NCBI RefSeq assembly: GCF_022352215.1
Contig: NZ_JAKRWF010000001.1
Location: forward strand, 1,302,001 to 1,366,000
Origin: Flavihumibacter cheonanensis
GTDB lineage: Bacteria; Bacteroidota; Bacteroidia; Chitinophagales; Chitinophagaceae
DNA length: 64,000 nucleotides
Direction: 5' to 3'
Shown here: positions 17,307 through 26,312 of the stretch, one piece after another
How the letters are laid out: the number at the start of each line of letters is the position of its first letter
Position numbering within the stretch: position 1 is the stretch's first letter
Program-made: the position numbers and the translations under genes
The notes under the pieces: model-generated
Told to the model about the DNA's origin: nothing
Databases searched by the model: none
Seen by the model: the letters and a program-made list of their open reading frames with translations, nothing else

Positions 17307-18008
17307 TCAGGAAATGGGCCAACTCCTGTTTGCTTCCATTTCAAAGACCTGTTCAAATTCCCTGAGGAGTACCAGCTTCACTTCCTCCATATCCAGTTTT
17401 TTACCCAACTCCTTTTCTAAAGAGGTAACTGACTTCTGACGAATGCCGCATGGGATGATCATATCGAAATAAGAAAGATCCGTATTCACATTAAAAGCAA
17501 AACCATGCATCGTAACCCAGCGACTGCAGCGAACCCCCATGGCACAGATCTTTCTCTCCTGCCCCGGTATGGATGGATCCAGCCACACACCTGTTTCACC
17601 CGAAGAGCGTTCTCCCTTTAATCCATAATGGGCCATCGTGCGAATGATGACTTCTTCCAGGTTCCGAAGGTATTTGCCAATATCTGTGTATAGTTTCTCC
17701 AAGTCGAGTATGGGATAACCAACTATTTGCCCGGGACCATGATAGGTAATATCTCCACCCCGATTGGTTTTAAAGAATTCAATTCCTTTCTGAATACGGG
17801 TAGCATCATCAATCAGGACATGTTCCATCAACCCACTTTTACCCATTGTGTAAACCGGAGGATGTTCTACCAATAGAAAAAAATGCCGCGTGGCATCAGG
17901 ATTACCTGAAGCTTTCAGGACCAGGTTCTCCTGTAGAAGTTTTTCCTGGTAATCCCAGGCGGTTTGATAAGACAGGTGGCCTAAATCACGTAGGAAGAAT
18001 GGCTGCAT
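17307..18008 (-). CDS. lipB: Octanoyl-[ACP]:protein N-octanoyltransferase LipB
   Basis: 233 residues from the ATG at 18008; the longer reading would cross the promoter and the divergent gene. It transfers octanoate from acyl carrier protein to lipoyl domains, the first step of lipoate assembly. Diagnostic motifs: NRGGDITYHGPGQIVGYPI (82-100), RKICAMGVRCSRWVTMHGFA with catalytic Lys153, and IIPCGIR with catalytic Cys187. Length is normal for the family. A TACATTTG box sits 4 nt upstream of the ATG, so the mRNA is probably leaderless. It is divergent from the RluD-type pseudouridine synthase and convergent with the exported Pro-rich protein. Confidence 0.95.
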   Translation of the reverse strand: MQPFFLRDLGHLSYQTAWDYQEKLLQENLVLKASGNPDATRHFFLLVEHPPVYTMGKSGLMEHVLIDDATRIQKGIEFFKTNRGGDITYHGPGQIVGYPILDLEKLYTDIGKYLRNLEEVIIRTMAHYGLKGERSSGETGVWLDPSIPGQERKICAMGVRCSRWVTMHGFAFNVNTDLSYFDMIIPCGIRQKSVTSLEKELGKKLDMEEVKLVLLREFEQVFEMEANRSWPIS

Positions 18009-18012
18009 TTTG

Positions 18013-18020
18013 CAAATGTA
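18013..18020 (-). promoter_or_regulatory. -7 box of lipB, leaderless arrangement
   Basis: Minus-strand TACATTTG (CAAATGTA on plus) followed by only 4 nt before the lipB ATG at 18008. Confidence 0.6.
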
Positions 18021-18042
18021 CAACGGACTGCAGCGGGAATTG

Positions 18043-18050
18043 TATTTTTG
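18043..18050 (+). promoter_or_regulatory. Candidate -7 box of the pseudouridine synthase gene
   Basis: TATTTTTG fits TAnnTTTG and ends 15 nt before the ATG at 18066, predicting a very short leader. It lies back-to-back with the lipB promoter. Confidence 0.45.
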
Positions 18051-18065
18051 CGAAAATTTGAGCAC

Positions 18066-19142
18066 ATGGCGATGGATCCGGCAGAAGATGAACTGGAAGA
18101 CCAGTCGGAAAGTTCCGACGAGTTATATGAACAGCATTTCCTGAAAATAGATGGAGGACAGGAACCTTTACGGATCGATAAATTCCTGGTAGCACGTATC
18201 GAATATGCTACCCGCAATAAAGTTCAGAAAGCAATTGATGCAGGCAGGGTATTGGTGAATGGAAAACCTACCCAGTCCAATTACAAAATCAAACCAGGAG
18301 ACGAAATCGTGGTGTATTCACACCGCGAAAAAAGAGGGGAACATATTGAACCGCAGGCCATGCCCCTGAATATTGTTTATGAGGATCCGGATATTATGAT
18401 CATCAACAAACCTGCCGGACTTGTTGTGCATCCCGGATCAGGTAACCCCGATGGAACGCTGATCAATGGAGTGGCCTGGTACCTGAAACAGCAGAACCCG
18501 GGCATTACGGAAGAAAACCTGCCGCGCTTCGGACTCATCCACCGAATTGATAAAAACACCAGTGGATTAATGGTGCTGGCCAAAACAGATACAGCTGTCA
18601 CCTCATTGGCCAAACAGTTTTTCAACCATACCGTATACCGCCGGTATATTGCCCTGGTATGGGGTGACCCCACTGAAGATGAGGGTACAGTAATAGCACA
18701 TATCGGCCGCCATAAGCGGTTCAGGAAACTCTTTGACGCTTACCCGGAGGGGGAATATGGGAAGGATGCCATCACCCATTATACTGTACTGGAACGTTTC
18801 GGTTATGTATCCCTGGTAGAATGCCGGCTTGAGACAGGAAGAACACATCAGATCCGGGTACATATGCAGCATATCGGACATCCCCTGTTCAATGATGATT
18901 TTTATGGCGGCGACCGAATCGTAAAAGGAACAGTTTACACCAAATACAAACAGTTTATTGATAATTGCTTTGCAGTTTGTCCCCGGCATGCTTTACACGC
19001 CAAGAGTATTGGTTTTCAGCATCCGCGCAGTGGTGAAGCCATGAAGTTTGAATCGGAACTGCCAGCAGATATGCAGGAATTGATAGAAAAATGGAGACGC
19101 TATGTAAAATCCAAAGGGGATCTAATTTCCGAAACCAAATAA
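18066..19142 (+). CDS. RluA-family 23S rRNA pseudouridine synthase (RluD-like)
   Basis: 358 residues from ATG 18066. Residues ~34-90 are an S4 RNA-binding domain (LRIDKFLVARIEYATRNKVQ, VLVNGKPTQSNYKIKPGDE). The catalytic domain has the signature HRIDKNTSGLMVLAKT with catalytic Asp162, preceded by INKPAGLVVHPGSGN and followed by RLETGRTHQIRVHMQHIGHP. The S4 plus catalytic layout is that of RluD, which modifies helix 69 of 23S rRNA, but RluC-type specificity cannot be excluded. An acidic N-terminal tail (~30 residues) precedes S4. The last 21 bp overlap the convergent gene at 19122. Confidence 0.92.
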   Translation: MAMDPAEDELEDQSESSDELYEQHFLKIDGGQEPLRIDKFLVARIEYATRNKVQKAIDAGRVLVNGKPTQSNYKIKPGDEIVVYSHREKRGEHIEPQAMPLNIVYEDPDIMIINKPAGLVVHPGSGNPDGTLINGVAWYLKQQNPGITEENLPRFGLIHRIDKNTSGLMVLAKTDTAVTSLAKQFFNHTVYRRYIALVWGDPTEDEGTVIAHIGRHKRFRKLFDAYPEGEYGKDAITHYTVLERFGYVSLVECRLETGRTHQIRVHMQHIGHPLFNDDFYGGDRIVKGTVYTKYKQFIDNCFAVCPRHALHAKSIGFQHPRSGEAMKFESELPADMQELIEKWRRYVKSKGDLISETK

Positions 19143-20069
19143 GATAGCAGTAAAAATCCCCCGTTCTCTTTTTTTGAAAGCAACTTTCCAATCGCCGGTA
19201 TACCGAAGCAGGGAGGGTACCAACTGCTCTCCCACTCTTGTCATTTCCACTTCCATGCGTACATCAAAATCGTATACTCCTGCCCGGTAGCTAAGATCAT
19301 AGCGGCGGGCGAGTATGCGCATATCGGAAGGATGAAACCAGGTGTCCACCCGGTTCAGCACAATATCTGAACGTTTGCCGGCTGGTAAGTCAGGTAAGGC
19401 CGCTATACGAAACACGTATGCATTTTCGCCTTTGTAGTTTTCCATATCGAGCACAAATTCATAGAGCTCCGACATCGGTGGTTCATAAATATTGATCTTA
19501 TCTCCAATAAAAGGAATACCCGGTATTTTTCTTCCCGGGTTAAAAAAGAGCATCTTTAATTGCTCCTTGTGCTTTTCCAGTCCCCGTTTATTTTTCAGAC
19601 TAAGCTCTGCCTGCGATACGGAATTGTTTTCACCACAGATTTTTCCATTGGTAAAAAACAAACTGGCATACATTTCCATCGTGGTGTAGTTCCAGTCGCC
19701 ATTTTTATCCTTGATATCTCCTGCCAGTTTTTCCTCCAGAACCTGCATTTCTCTACACCCATTCTCGAAACTTTGTATAGTACGACTTTGCAGGGAACCA
19801 CTCACCTTTCCTTTTTTATCCATCATACGGACATCATTTAATGCCGTATAATTGATCTCCCGCAGGTTTTTAAACGCGCGGTAAAAACTGGTATCGAGCT
19901 GGATTCTACGCACAAAACCGGGCACATCCAGGTTGGATAGTACCACTACTTCTTTGAGGGTAACGATTTTATCATCTATTGTAAGCAGGGAATCCTGGGC
20001 TCTTGCCGTAAAAGAAGAACCAAACAAAAGCAACCCAAAATACAGCAGGGAGGATAAGGATAATTTCAA
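19122..20069 (-). CDS. Exported protein of unknown function
   Basis: 315 residues. Start is TTG at 20069; no ATG or GTG lies closer, and the following residues MKLSLSSLLYFGLLLFGSSF form a clear signal peptide cleaved near ARAQ. The mature protein begins with LKEVVVLSNLDVPGFVRRI and ends with WKVAFKKRERGIFTAILFGF. It lacks the plug of a TonB receptor despite the EVVV start. Conserved-looking pairs include FYRAFKNLREINYTALND and RIAALPDLPAGKRSD. The family is common in Bacteroidota as a hypothetical protein. Last gene of the trmH-like/UbiA/ruvX/def operon (12 bp behind def). Its 3' end overlaps the convergent pseudouridine synthase gene by 21 bp. Confidence 0.72.
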   Translation of the reverse strand: MKLSLSSLLYFGLLLFGSSFTARAQDSLLTIDDKIVTLKEVVVLSNLDVPGFVRRIQLDTSFYRAFKNLREINYTALNDVRMMDKKGKVSGSLQSRTIQSFENGCREMQVLEEKLAGDIKDKNGDWNYTTMEMYASLFFTNGKICGENNSVSQAELSLKNKRGLEKHKEQLKMLFFNPGRKIPGIPFIGDKINIYEPPMSELYEFVLDMENYKGENAYVFRIAALPDLPAGKRSDIVLNRVDTWFHPSDMRILARRYDLSYRAGVYDFDVRMEVEMTRVGEQLVPSLLRYTGDWKVAFKKRERGIFTAILFGFGN

Positions 20070-20081
20070 GTGGATGCGATC

Positions 20082-20660
20082 TTATTTAGGAAATAACATT
20101 CTGTAATCAACCCGGATTTTTCCTTTGGAAATATCATCCAGTTTCCGTTTCAGCAAGGTCCTTTTCAGAGGCTTGATATGATCAATGAAAAGTTTTCCCT
20201 CAATATGATCATATTCATGAAGAATGACCCTTGCTGTAATTCCAGTGAAGGTTTTTTCCTGGGGTTCAAATGCATCATTCAGGTAGGTGAGGGTAACCGT
20301 TTCTTTACGCATGACATCTTCCCGAACCTTGGGTATGCTCAAACAGCCTTCATTGTAGGCCCATTCCTCTCCATCCAGGTCCTTAATTTGTGCATTGATG
20401 AAAACTTCGCGGATACCTTCATCTCCGGGGTATTCTTTCTTTTCATCTTCATCCAGGTTATGAATGATTTGAAGACTGTCCACCACAAATAAACGAATGG
20501 GACGATTGATTTGAGGCGCAGCAAGACCTACCCCATTGCTATTGTACATGGTCTCCCACATATCCGCAATCAGTTGCTCCAGTCCCGGATACTCTTTATC
20601 AATCTCTGTGCCCACTGCCCGTAGAACCGGATGGCCATATGCTACAATAGGTAATATCAT
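20082..20660 (-). CDS. def: Peptide deformylase
   Basis: 192 residues from the ATG at 20660. It removes the formyl group from nascent protein N-termini using a bound metal ion. All three motifs are present: GVGLAAPQ (43-50), EGCLSIP with ligand Cys106, and HEYDH with ligands His148 and His152 and catalytic Glu149. A small insertion (NLDEDEKKEYPGDEGI) between motifs 1 and 2 is typical of Bacteroidota enzymes. It lies 26 bp behind ruvX in the five-gene minus operon. Confidence 0.96.
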   Translation of the reverse strand: MILPIVAYGHPVLRAVGTEIDKEYPGLEQLIADMWETMYNSNGVGLAAPQINRPIRLFVVDSLQIIHNLDEDEKKEYPGDEGIREVFINAQIKDLDGEEWAYNEGCLSIPKVREDVMRKETVTLTYLNDAFEPQEKTFTGITARVILHEYDHIEGKLFIDHIKPLKRTLLKRKLDDISKGKIRVDYRMLFPK

Positions 20661-20686
20661 GAATTTTAAACGATTAGCGGGCAAAG

Positions 20687-21100
20687 TTACGAAATCCGGC
20701 CCAACCATTCCTGCAATAAGATGGTAGCTGCAATTTCATCTACCAGGGCTTTATTCTGGCGGGCTTTCTTTTTTAATCCCGATTGCAGAATGGTTTGCTT
20801 TGCCATTACGGAAGTATAGCGTTCATCTACCTTTTCAATTGGCAATTGCGGGAAGTTTTTCTGGATTTCCTTTATGGCAGCTGCAACAAGGGGCGTTGCA
20901 TGTGTTTCGGAATCATCCCAATTGCGGGGATCTCCTATGATGATACGCTCCACCTGCTCTGCCGCCAGGTATTTCTTCAGGAAGGGAATCAATTCTTTGG
21001 ATTCAATGGTAGTAAGTCCGGTTGCAATGATCTGCAAAGGATCCGTGACTGCGATTCCGGTTCTTTTTCCGCCATAATCAATGGCCATTATTCTGGGCAT
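20687..21100 (-). CDS. ruvX: Holliday junction resolvase-like / pre-16S rRNA nuclease RuvX (YqgF)
   Basis: 137 residues, the usual YqgF length. RNase-H fold markers: MAIDYGGKRTGIAVTDPLQ with the first catalytic Asp, IIIGDPRNWD in the middle, and KVDERYTSV with VDEIAATILLQ at the end for the other acidic residues. The family has been linked both to branched-DNA resolution and to 16S rRNA 5' maturation. Position between the prenyltransferase (11 bp) and def (26 bp) supports an operon. Confidence 0.93.
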   Translation of the reverse strand: MPRIMAIDYGGKRTGIAVTDPLQIIATGLTTIESKELIPFLKKYLAAEQVERIIIGDPRNWDDSETHATPLVAAAIKEIQKNFPQLPIEKVDERYTSVMAKQTILQSGLKKKARQNKALVDEIAATILLQEWLGRIS

Positions 21101-21111
21101 GGTTATCTATT

Positions 21112-21999
21112 TTAACGGACCAGTAAATCCGCAATCACAAAAAGGGCAAATACTACACTCGCAATACCATTGGCCGTCATGAAGGCAAGGTTTACCCTGC
21201 TGAGATCATTTGGCTTCACGATGGAATGCTGATAGATGAGCATCCCGGTAAATACCAACACCCCTATCCAGTACCAGGCACCAAAATGTCCTTCCAAACC
21301 AGCCAGTACCACACTGGTAGTACTTAGTAAGTGAAGCAGTTCTGAAACCCTGAGCGCTTTCTTTTTTCCCAATGCTGCCGGTATAGAGTGCAACTGGTTG
21401 GAGCGATCAAATTCTTCATCCTGCAAAGCATAAATAATATCAAAGCCACTTACCCAGAAAATCACGGCGAAAGAAAACAGCACAGGCAGCCAGTCGAAGT
21501 AACCTGTAACAGCCAGGTAAGCCCCAATGGGCGCGAGGGACAATCCAAGTCCCAATACCAGGTGACAAAGTGCTGTAAAACGTTTGGTATAACTGTACCC
21601 CAGCACTACCAGCAAGGCAACCGGGGACAAATAAAAACAAAGTGGATTGATAAAATAAGTAGCTGCTATAAAGAGTACTGCATTCACAATTGTAAACCAG
21701 AGGGCACGATCGGCACTGATGATGCCAGCAGGAATCTCCCGGATAGCGGTCCTTGGGTTTTTGGCATCAAATTGTCTGTCGAGGTAGCGGTTGAAAGCCA
21801 TCGCTGCACTCCTGGCAAAAACCATACAGGCGATCACCAGCAAAAATTTCAGAATAACCAGTCGGTAATCCTGGGTTAATAAACCAAAATACCCGGTGGA
21901 GCCGGTAGCAGCCAGAAAAAAACCAATCATCGCAAACGGCATGGCGAAGATGGTATGACTAAATTTGATCAGGCTCAGGTAATTCTTTACGGTTGACAT
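21112..21999 (-). CDS. UbiA-family polyprenyltransferase
   Basis: 295 residues from ATG 21999, with eight or nine membrane helices. The two Asp-rich motifs of the family are present: NRYLDRQFDAKNPRT in the first cytosolic loop and DIIYALQDEEFDR in the second. It transfers a polyprenyl chain to an aromatic acceptor in quinone synthesis. Similarity to 4-hydroxybenzoate-type enzymes suggests a menaquinone-pathway role, either MenA-like or the futalosine-pathway MqnP; no other quinone genes are in the window to decide. It begins 5 bp after the trmH-like gene stops and is followed by ruvX after 11 bp. Confidence 0.9.
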   Translation of the reverse strand: MSTVKNYLSLIKFSHTIFAMPFAMIGFFLAATGSTGYFGLLTQDYRLVILKFLLVIACMVFARSAAMAFNRYLDRQFDAKNPRTAIREIPAGIISADRALWFTIVNAVLFIAATYFINPLCFYLSPVALLVVLGYSYTKRFTALCHLVLGLGLSLAPIGAYLAVTGYFDWLPVLFSFAVIFWVSGFDIIYALQDEEFDRSNQLHSIPAALGKKKALRVSELLHLLSTTSVVLAGLEGHFGAWYWIGVLVFTGMLIYQHSIVKPNDLSRVNLAFMTANGIASVVFALFVIADLLVR

Positions 22000-22004
22000 C
22001 GATC

Positions 22005-22532
22005 TTATATTTTTTTTCGTACCAGCTCCCACAATACAATTCCTGCTGCAATGGAAACATTCAGAGAATGTTTCATCCCAAACTGGGGAATTTCGATGGA
22101 TCCCTTGCACATCGGTAATACTGCTGCATCAACGCCATTTACTTCATTGCCAAAAATCAGGGCAATTTTCTCATTGGGTTCCTGGTAAAGCTGGTTCAGT
22201 GGTATGCTGTCTGTTACCTGCTCCACCGCGAAAACCTCATAGTCCTGGTTCCTCAATTCTTCCACTGCTTCTCTGGTCGTAGCATAATAACGCCAATGAA
22301 CGGTTTCGGTTGCACCCAACGCTGTTTTATGAATATCCCGGTGGGGTGGCTGTGGGGTATAACCACAGAGATAAATAGCTTCGATCAGGAAAGCATCTGC
22401 GGTTCGGAATACACTCCCCACATTATGCATACTTCTAATATTATCCAACACCACCACAACGGGAATTTTCTCGGATTGTTTGAACTCATCTACTGATTTT
22501 CTTCCCAGTTCCTCCAGGCGAAGTTTACGCAT
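22005..22532 (-). CDS. TrmH/SpoU-family RNA 2'-O-methyltransferase
   Basis: 175 residues from ATG 22532; the longer frame crosses the promoter. The SPOUT knot motifs are in order: VVLDNIRSMHNVGSVFRTADA (motif 1), IALIFGNEVNGVDAAVL (motif 2) and IEIPQFGMKHSLNVSIAAG (motif 3). There is no N-terminal substrate-binding extension, which resembles compact tRNA methyltransferases such as TrmL/TrmH. The modified RNA is undetermined. First gene of the minus operon, with TATATTTG 4 nt before ATG and mutS divergent on the other side. Confidence 0.92.
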   Translation of the reverse strand: MRKLRLEELGRKSVDEFKQSEKIPVVVVLDNIRSMHNVGSVFRTADAFLIEAIYLCGYTPQPPHRDIHKTALGATETVHWRYYATTREAVEELRNQDYEVFAVEQVTDSIPLNQLYQEPNEKIALIFGNEVNGVDAAVLPMCKGSIEIPQFGMKHSLNVSIAAGIVLWELVRKKI

Positions 22533-22536
22533 GCTG

Positions 22537-22544
22537 CAAATATA
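22537..22544 (-). promoter_or_regulatory. -7 box of the trmH-like operon, leaderless arrangement
   Basis: Minus-strand TATATTTG (plus CAAATATA) with a 4-nt gap to the ATG at 22532. Confidence 0.6.
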
Positions 22545-22609
22545 CAAAGATTGATTCCCAACTTTTCCCCACCGTGATTTCACCCGGAGGGGCATCTGAG
22601 GGAAGACCC

Positions 22610-22617
22610 TATATTTG
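22610..22617 (+). promoter_or_regulatory. -7 box of mutS, leaderless arrangement
   Basis: TATATTTG with a 6-nt gap to the mutS ATG at 22624. The identical octamer drives the divergent operon 66 bp away. Confidence 0.6.
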
Positions 22618-22623
22618 CTGCCT

Positions 22624-25251
22624 ATGTCGAAATCGAGTGCAGATACCCCGTTGATGCAGCAGCATAAAGCAATCAAACAGCGTTTTCCCGATGCGGTTTT
22701 ATTGTTCCGGGTGGGGGATTTTTATGAAACATTCGGACAGGATGCCATCATCGCTTCCCAGGTGTTGGGCATCACCTTGACCAAACGCAACAACGGGGCA
22801 GCTTCTTCATTGGAACTGGCAGGTTTTCCCCATCATGCACTGGACACCTACCTGCACAAGCTGGTGAAAGCCGGTTACCGGGTTGCTATTTGTGATCAGC
22901 TCGAAGATCCCAAACAAGCGAAGGGCATTGTGAAGAGAGGAGTAACGGAGATGGTTACCCCGGGAACCACGACCAATGAAAAACTACTGGAACATCATAG
23001 CAATAACTTCCTGGGCGCCTTGTTCTTTGCAGACCAGGATCAGTTTGGCATTGCCTTCCTGGATATTTCTACGGGAGAGTTTTTCCTGGCACAGGGAGAC
23101 AAAGAATATGCCGACAAACTGTTGCAGAGCTTTCAGCCCGCGGAAGTATTGTTTCAGCGCAACAAACTGAAAACATTCAAGGAAAATTTTGGCAGTCGCT
23201 TTTATACCTATACCCTGGATGAGTGGATCTTCCAGGAAACCTATGCGCAGGAAACCCTGCTCAAACATTTCCAGACCCATTCCTTAAAAGGATTTGGTGT
23301 TGAAGAACTGCCATTGGGACTGGTAGCTGCAGGTTCGATCCTTCATTACCTGCGGGATACGGAACATCCCAACCTGCAGCATATTTCCTCCATGCAGCGA
23401 ATCGACCGGGATGATTTTTTATGGATGGACCGGTTCACCATCCGCAACCTGGAATTACTGGGGGCTCCTAACAGTGAAGCACATTCGTTATTGAAAGTGC
23501 TGGATCATACAGTATCTCCAATGGGGGCGAGGTTATTGAAAAGATGGATGGTATTCCCCTTGAAAGATCTCTCCAGGATCCAGGAGCGCCTTGGACTTGT
23601 AGAATTTTTTATCGCCCAGGTGGAGGAGCGCAATCAGACCAGCCATCGTATTAAACTATGTGGAGATGTAGAACGATTGGTGAGTAAGATTCCCTTAAAA
23701 AAGATTGGTCCCAGGGAGCTCATTCACCTTGCAAAAGGATTGCAACAGGTGAAAGAAATCCAGGCAACATGTTCGGATGCAAGCAATGAGTATTTGAGAA
23801 GACTCACGAACGCATTGAATCCATGTACCTATATTGCTGATAAAATAGTGCGGGAGCTCATGGAGAACCCTGCCCCTACCACAGCCAAGGGAAATTATAT
23901 TGCTGATGGCGTGCATGCGGAGCTCGATGAATTGCGATCCATTGCCAGCACCGGGAAGGAGTACCTGGTTAAACTGCAACAGGAAGAAGCTGCTAAAACT
24001 GGAATTCCATCACTGAAGATTGGTTTCAACAATGTATTCGGGTATTACCTGGAAGTAACCAACACACACAAAAACAAAGTGCCGGAAAGCTGGACCCGGA
24101 AACAGACCCTGGCCAATGCAGAGCGTTATATTACGCCGGAGTTAAAAGAATACGAAGAAAAAATAACCGGGGCCGAGGATAAAATCCTGGCATTGGAATT
24201 TTCGATCTTTGAATCCCTTTTGAATGAGTTGCAGGATTTTCTGGCACCGATTCAGACGAATGGAAATATTCTGGCCATACTGGACTGCCTGATCTGTTTT
24301 GCGAACAATGCGATTCAATTTGGTTATAAGAAACCGGAACTCAGTGAGCAGGTTGATTTGTATATTGAAGAAGGTCGCCATCCGGTAATCGAACGCTACC
24401 TGAACCCCGGTGATCAATATGTATCCAATACGATTACGTTAAACAAAACAGACCAGCAGATTATCATATTGACTGGTCCCAATATGTCGGGTAAAAGTGC
24501 CCTACTCAGGCAGGTGGCATTAATTACCCTGATGGCGCATATGGGAAGTTTTGTACCTGCCACCAGGGCCAACCTTCCACTAACCGATAAAATATTCACG
24601 CGCGTTGGAGCATCCGATAACCTGAGTGGCGGGGAATCCACTTTCATGGTAGAGATGAATGAAACCGCCAGTATCCTAAACAATGTTACACAGCGCAGCC
24701 TGATCCTGCTGGATGAAATTGGCAGAGGTACATCTACCTACGATGGAATATCTATAGCCTGGAGTATGGTAGAACATTTACACCAGATTCCGCAACAGCC
24801 GCTGACCTTATTTGCGACGCACTATCATGAACTGAATGAACTCGAAAACAACCTGGAGCGGGTACGGAATTATCATATCACCAACAAAGAGGTTGGTAAT
24901 AAAATCATTTTCCTGCGCAAACTGGCTCCGGGCGGCAGTACACATAGTTTTGGTATCCATGTGGCGAGGATGGCAGGCATGCCTTCTTCCCTAATCCGCC
25001 GGGCCAATGAAATTTTATCACAACTGGAAACACAGCATATTCAGTCAACAGATGAAAAAACACCCAGAGTTGGCTCACTGGATGAAAAGGTAAAAGAAAT
25101 TGGAGGCCCCAAAATGCAGCTTTCCATTTTTGATGTACACAGCCAGACCTTTGAAAGCATCCGAACCCTGCTGGAAGGACTGGATATCAATCGGCTTACT
25201 CCTGTTGAAGCCTTATTAAAATTGCAGGAAATCAAAAACATGATCCGCTGA
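22624..25251 (+). CDS. mutS: DNA mismatch repair ATPase MutS
   Basis: 875 residues from ATG 22624. It recognises base mismatches and small loops and recruits MutL. The mismatch-probing motif is GDFYETF with Phe33 and Glu35. Connector and lever regions follow, the clamp lies around residues 450-540, and the ATPase carries Walker A GPNMSGKS at about 618, the ST motif DNLSGGESTFMVEM and Walker B ILLDEIGRGTSTYDG. Length and motif order are canonical MutS1. The TTG three codons upstream is inside the promoter and is rejected. The glycerophosphodiesterase gene follows after 17 bp. Confidence 0.97.
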   Translation: MSKSSADTPLMQQHKAIKQRFPDAVLLFRVGDFYETFGQDAIIASQVLGITLTKRNNGAASSLELAGFPHHALDTYLHKLVKAGYRVAICDQLEDPKQAKGIVKRGVTEMVTPGTTTNEKLLEHHSNNFLGALFFADQDQFGIAFLDISTGEFFLAQGDKEYADKLLQSFQPAEVLFQRNKLKTFKENFGSRFYTYTLDEWIFQETYAQETLLKHFQTHSLKGFGVEELPLGLVAAGSILHYLRDTEHPNLQHISSMQRIDRDDFLWMDRFTIRNLELLGAPNSEAHSLLKVLDHTVSPMGARLLKRWMVFPLKDLSRIQERLGLVEFFIAQVEERNQTSHRIKLCGDVERLVSKIPLKKIGPRELIHLAKGLQQVKEIQATCSDASNEYLRRLTNALNPCTYIADKIVRELMENPAPTTAKGNYIADGVHAELDELRSIASTGKEYLVKLQQEEAAKTGIPSLKIGFNNVFGYYLEVTNTHKNKVPESWTRKQTLANAERYITPELKEYEEKITGAEDKILALEFSIFESLLNELQDFLAPIQTNGNILAILDCLICFANNAIQFGYKKPELSEQVDLYIEEGRHPVIERYLNPGDQYVSNTITLNKTDQQIIILTGPNMSGKSALLRQVALITLMAHMGSFVPATRANLPLTDKIFTRVGASDNLSGGESTFMVEMNETASILNNVTQRSLILLDEIGRGTSTYDGISIAWSMVEHLHQIPQQPLTLFATHYHELNELENNLERVRNYHITNKEVGNKIIFLRKLAPGGSTHSFGIHVARMAGMPSSLIRRANEILSQLETQHIQSTDEKTPRVGSLDEKVKEIGGPKMQLSIFDVHSQTFESIRTLLEGLDINRLTPVEALLKLQEIKNMIR

Positions 25252-25268
25252 TTGGTTAACTTGCCGGA

Positions 25269-26312
25269 ATGAAAACAGTTCTCCTTGGTATCGCAGCGCT
25301 GTTACTGACAGTAGCAGTAAAGGCTAACCCCACACCGGCAAAAATGGTAACACTTTCCAATTATATCTTCAGTGGCAAGGCTGAAATCGGCAGGTTGATT
25401 AATGGTACTATTGAAAAAGTGGAAGTGGTATCCAACCGCGACTATTTCACCTGGAAAAAAGAGCAGTTACAACTTACCAAAAAAGGAGAACAAGCCATTC
25501 GGGAAAAGAAGGAGCTCACAGTAGATCTGACCTATCTGCTGGATGGAAAGCCCGAAAAGAAAGCCTTCCGGATTTTACATGATCAGTTTCATCGCAATCC
25601 GGTCATTGCCCACCGGGGTGCCTGGAAAACACTACCGACTACTGAAAACTCCATCAAAGCCCTGCAGCAGGCAGTTAAATTGGGATGTGCAGGTTCTGAG
25701 TTTGATGTACATATGACAAAGGATGATAGCCTCGTAGTGAATCATGATGCGCATTTTAAAGGAAAAGCTATTGAAGACTATACCTATGCAGAGTTATCCC
25801 GGGAAAGACTGGACAATGGAGAAATGCTTCCAACACTCCGCTCCTACCTGGAAGAAGGCATGAAACAATATGGCACCAAACTGATTGTGGAAATCAAACC
25901 TACAGACAAGGGCGCTGAACGTGCGGTTATTCGTGCCCGTAAGACAGTAGAGCTGGTACATGAACTGGGGGCACAGGCATGGGTCTCTTATATCAGTTTC
26001 GATTATAACATTCTCCTCACTGTGCAGCAACTGGATCCAACAGCGCATCTACAGTTTTTGAATGGCAATAAATCACCGGATGAATTGAAAAAAGATGGCA
26101 TGCCCGGATTGGATTACCACTATTCAGTATTTCAGAAAAATGAAAACTGGATAACAGCTGCCAAAAAACAGGGCATGGTACTGAATGTATGGACAGTAAA
26201 CGATGAAAAACTGCTCCGGTATTTCCTGGAAAAAGGTTTTCCCATGATCACTACCAATGAACCGGAATTACTGTTCAGCATCCTTAAAACATCCCCTTCA
26301 GTTTCGCAATAA
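25269..26312 (+). CDS. Exported glycerophosphodiester phosphodiesterase
   Basis: 347 residues with a signal peptide (VLLGIAALLLTVAVKA). After an N-terminal beta domain (~25-108), the GDPD barrel starts at VIAHRGAWKTLPTTEN with His115, Arg116, Glu126 and Asn127. The metal ligands Glu144 and Asp146 and catalytic His159 follow in SEFDVHMTKDDSLVVNHD. The C-terminal part WTVNDEKLLRYFLEKGFPMITTNEP is typical. It hydrolyses glycerophosphodiesters in the periplasm. The N-terminal domain beyond the usual GDPD length is unassigned. Probably co-transcribed with mutS; the 3' end overlaps the convergent cysteine desulfurase by 29 bp. Confidence 0.92.
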   Translation: MKTVLLGIAALLLTVAVKANPTPAKMVTLSNYIFSGKAEIGRLINGTIEKVEVVSNRDYFTWKKEQLQLTKKGEQAIREKKELTVDLTYLLDGKPEKKAFRILHDQFHRNPVIAHRGAWKTLPTTENSIKALQQAVKLGCAGSEFDVHMTKDDSLVVNHDAHFKGKAIEDYTYAELSRERLDNGEMLPTLRSYLEEGMKQYGTKLIVEIKPTDKGAERAVIRARKTVELVHELGAQAWVSYISFDYNILLTVQQLDPTAHLQFLNGNKSPDELKKDGMPGLDYHYSVFQKNENWITAAKKQGMVLNVWTVNDEKLLRYFLEKGFPMITTNEPELLFSILKTSPSVSQ

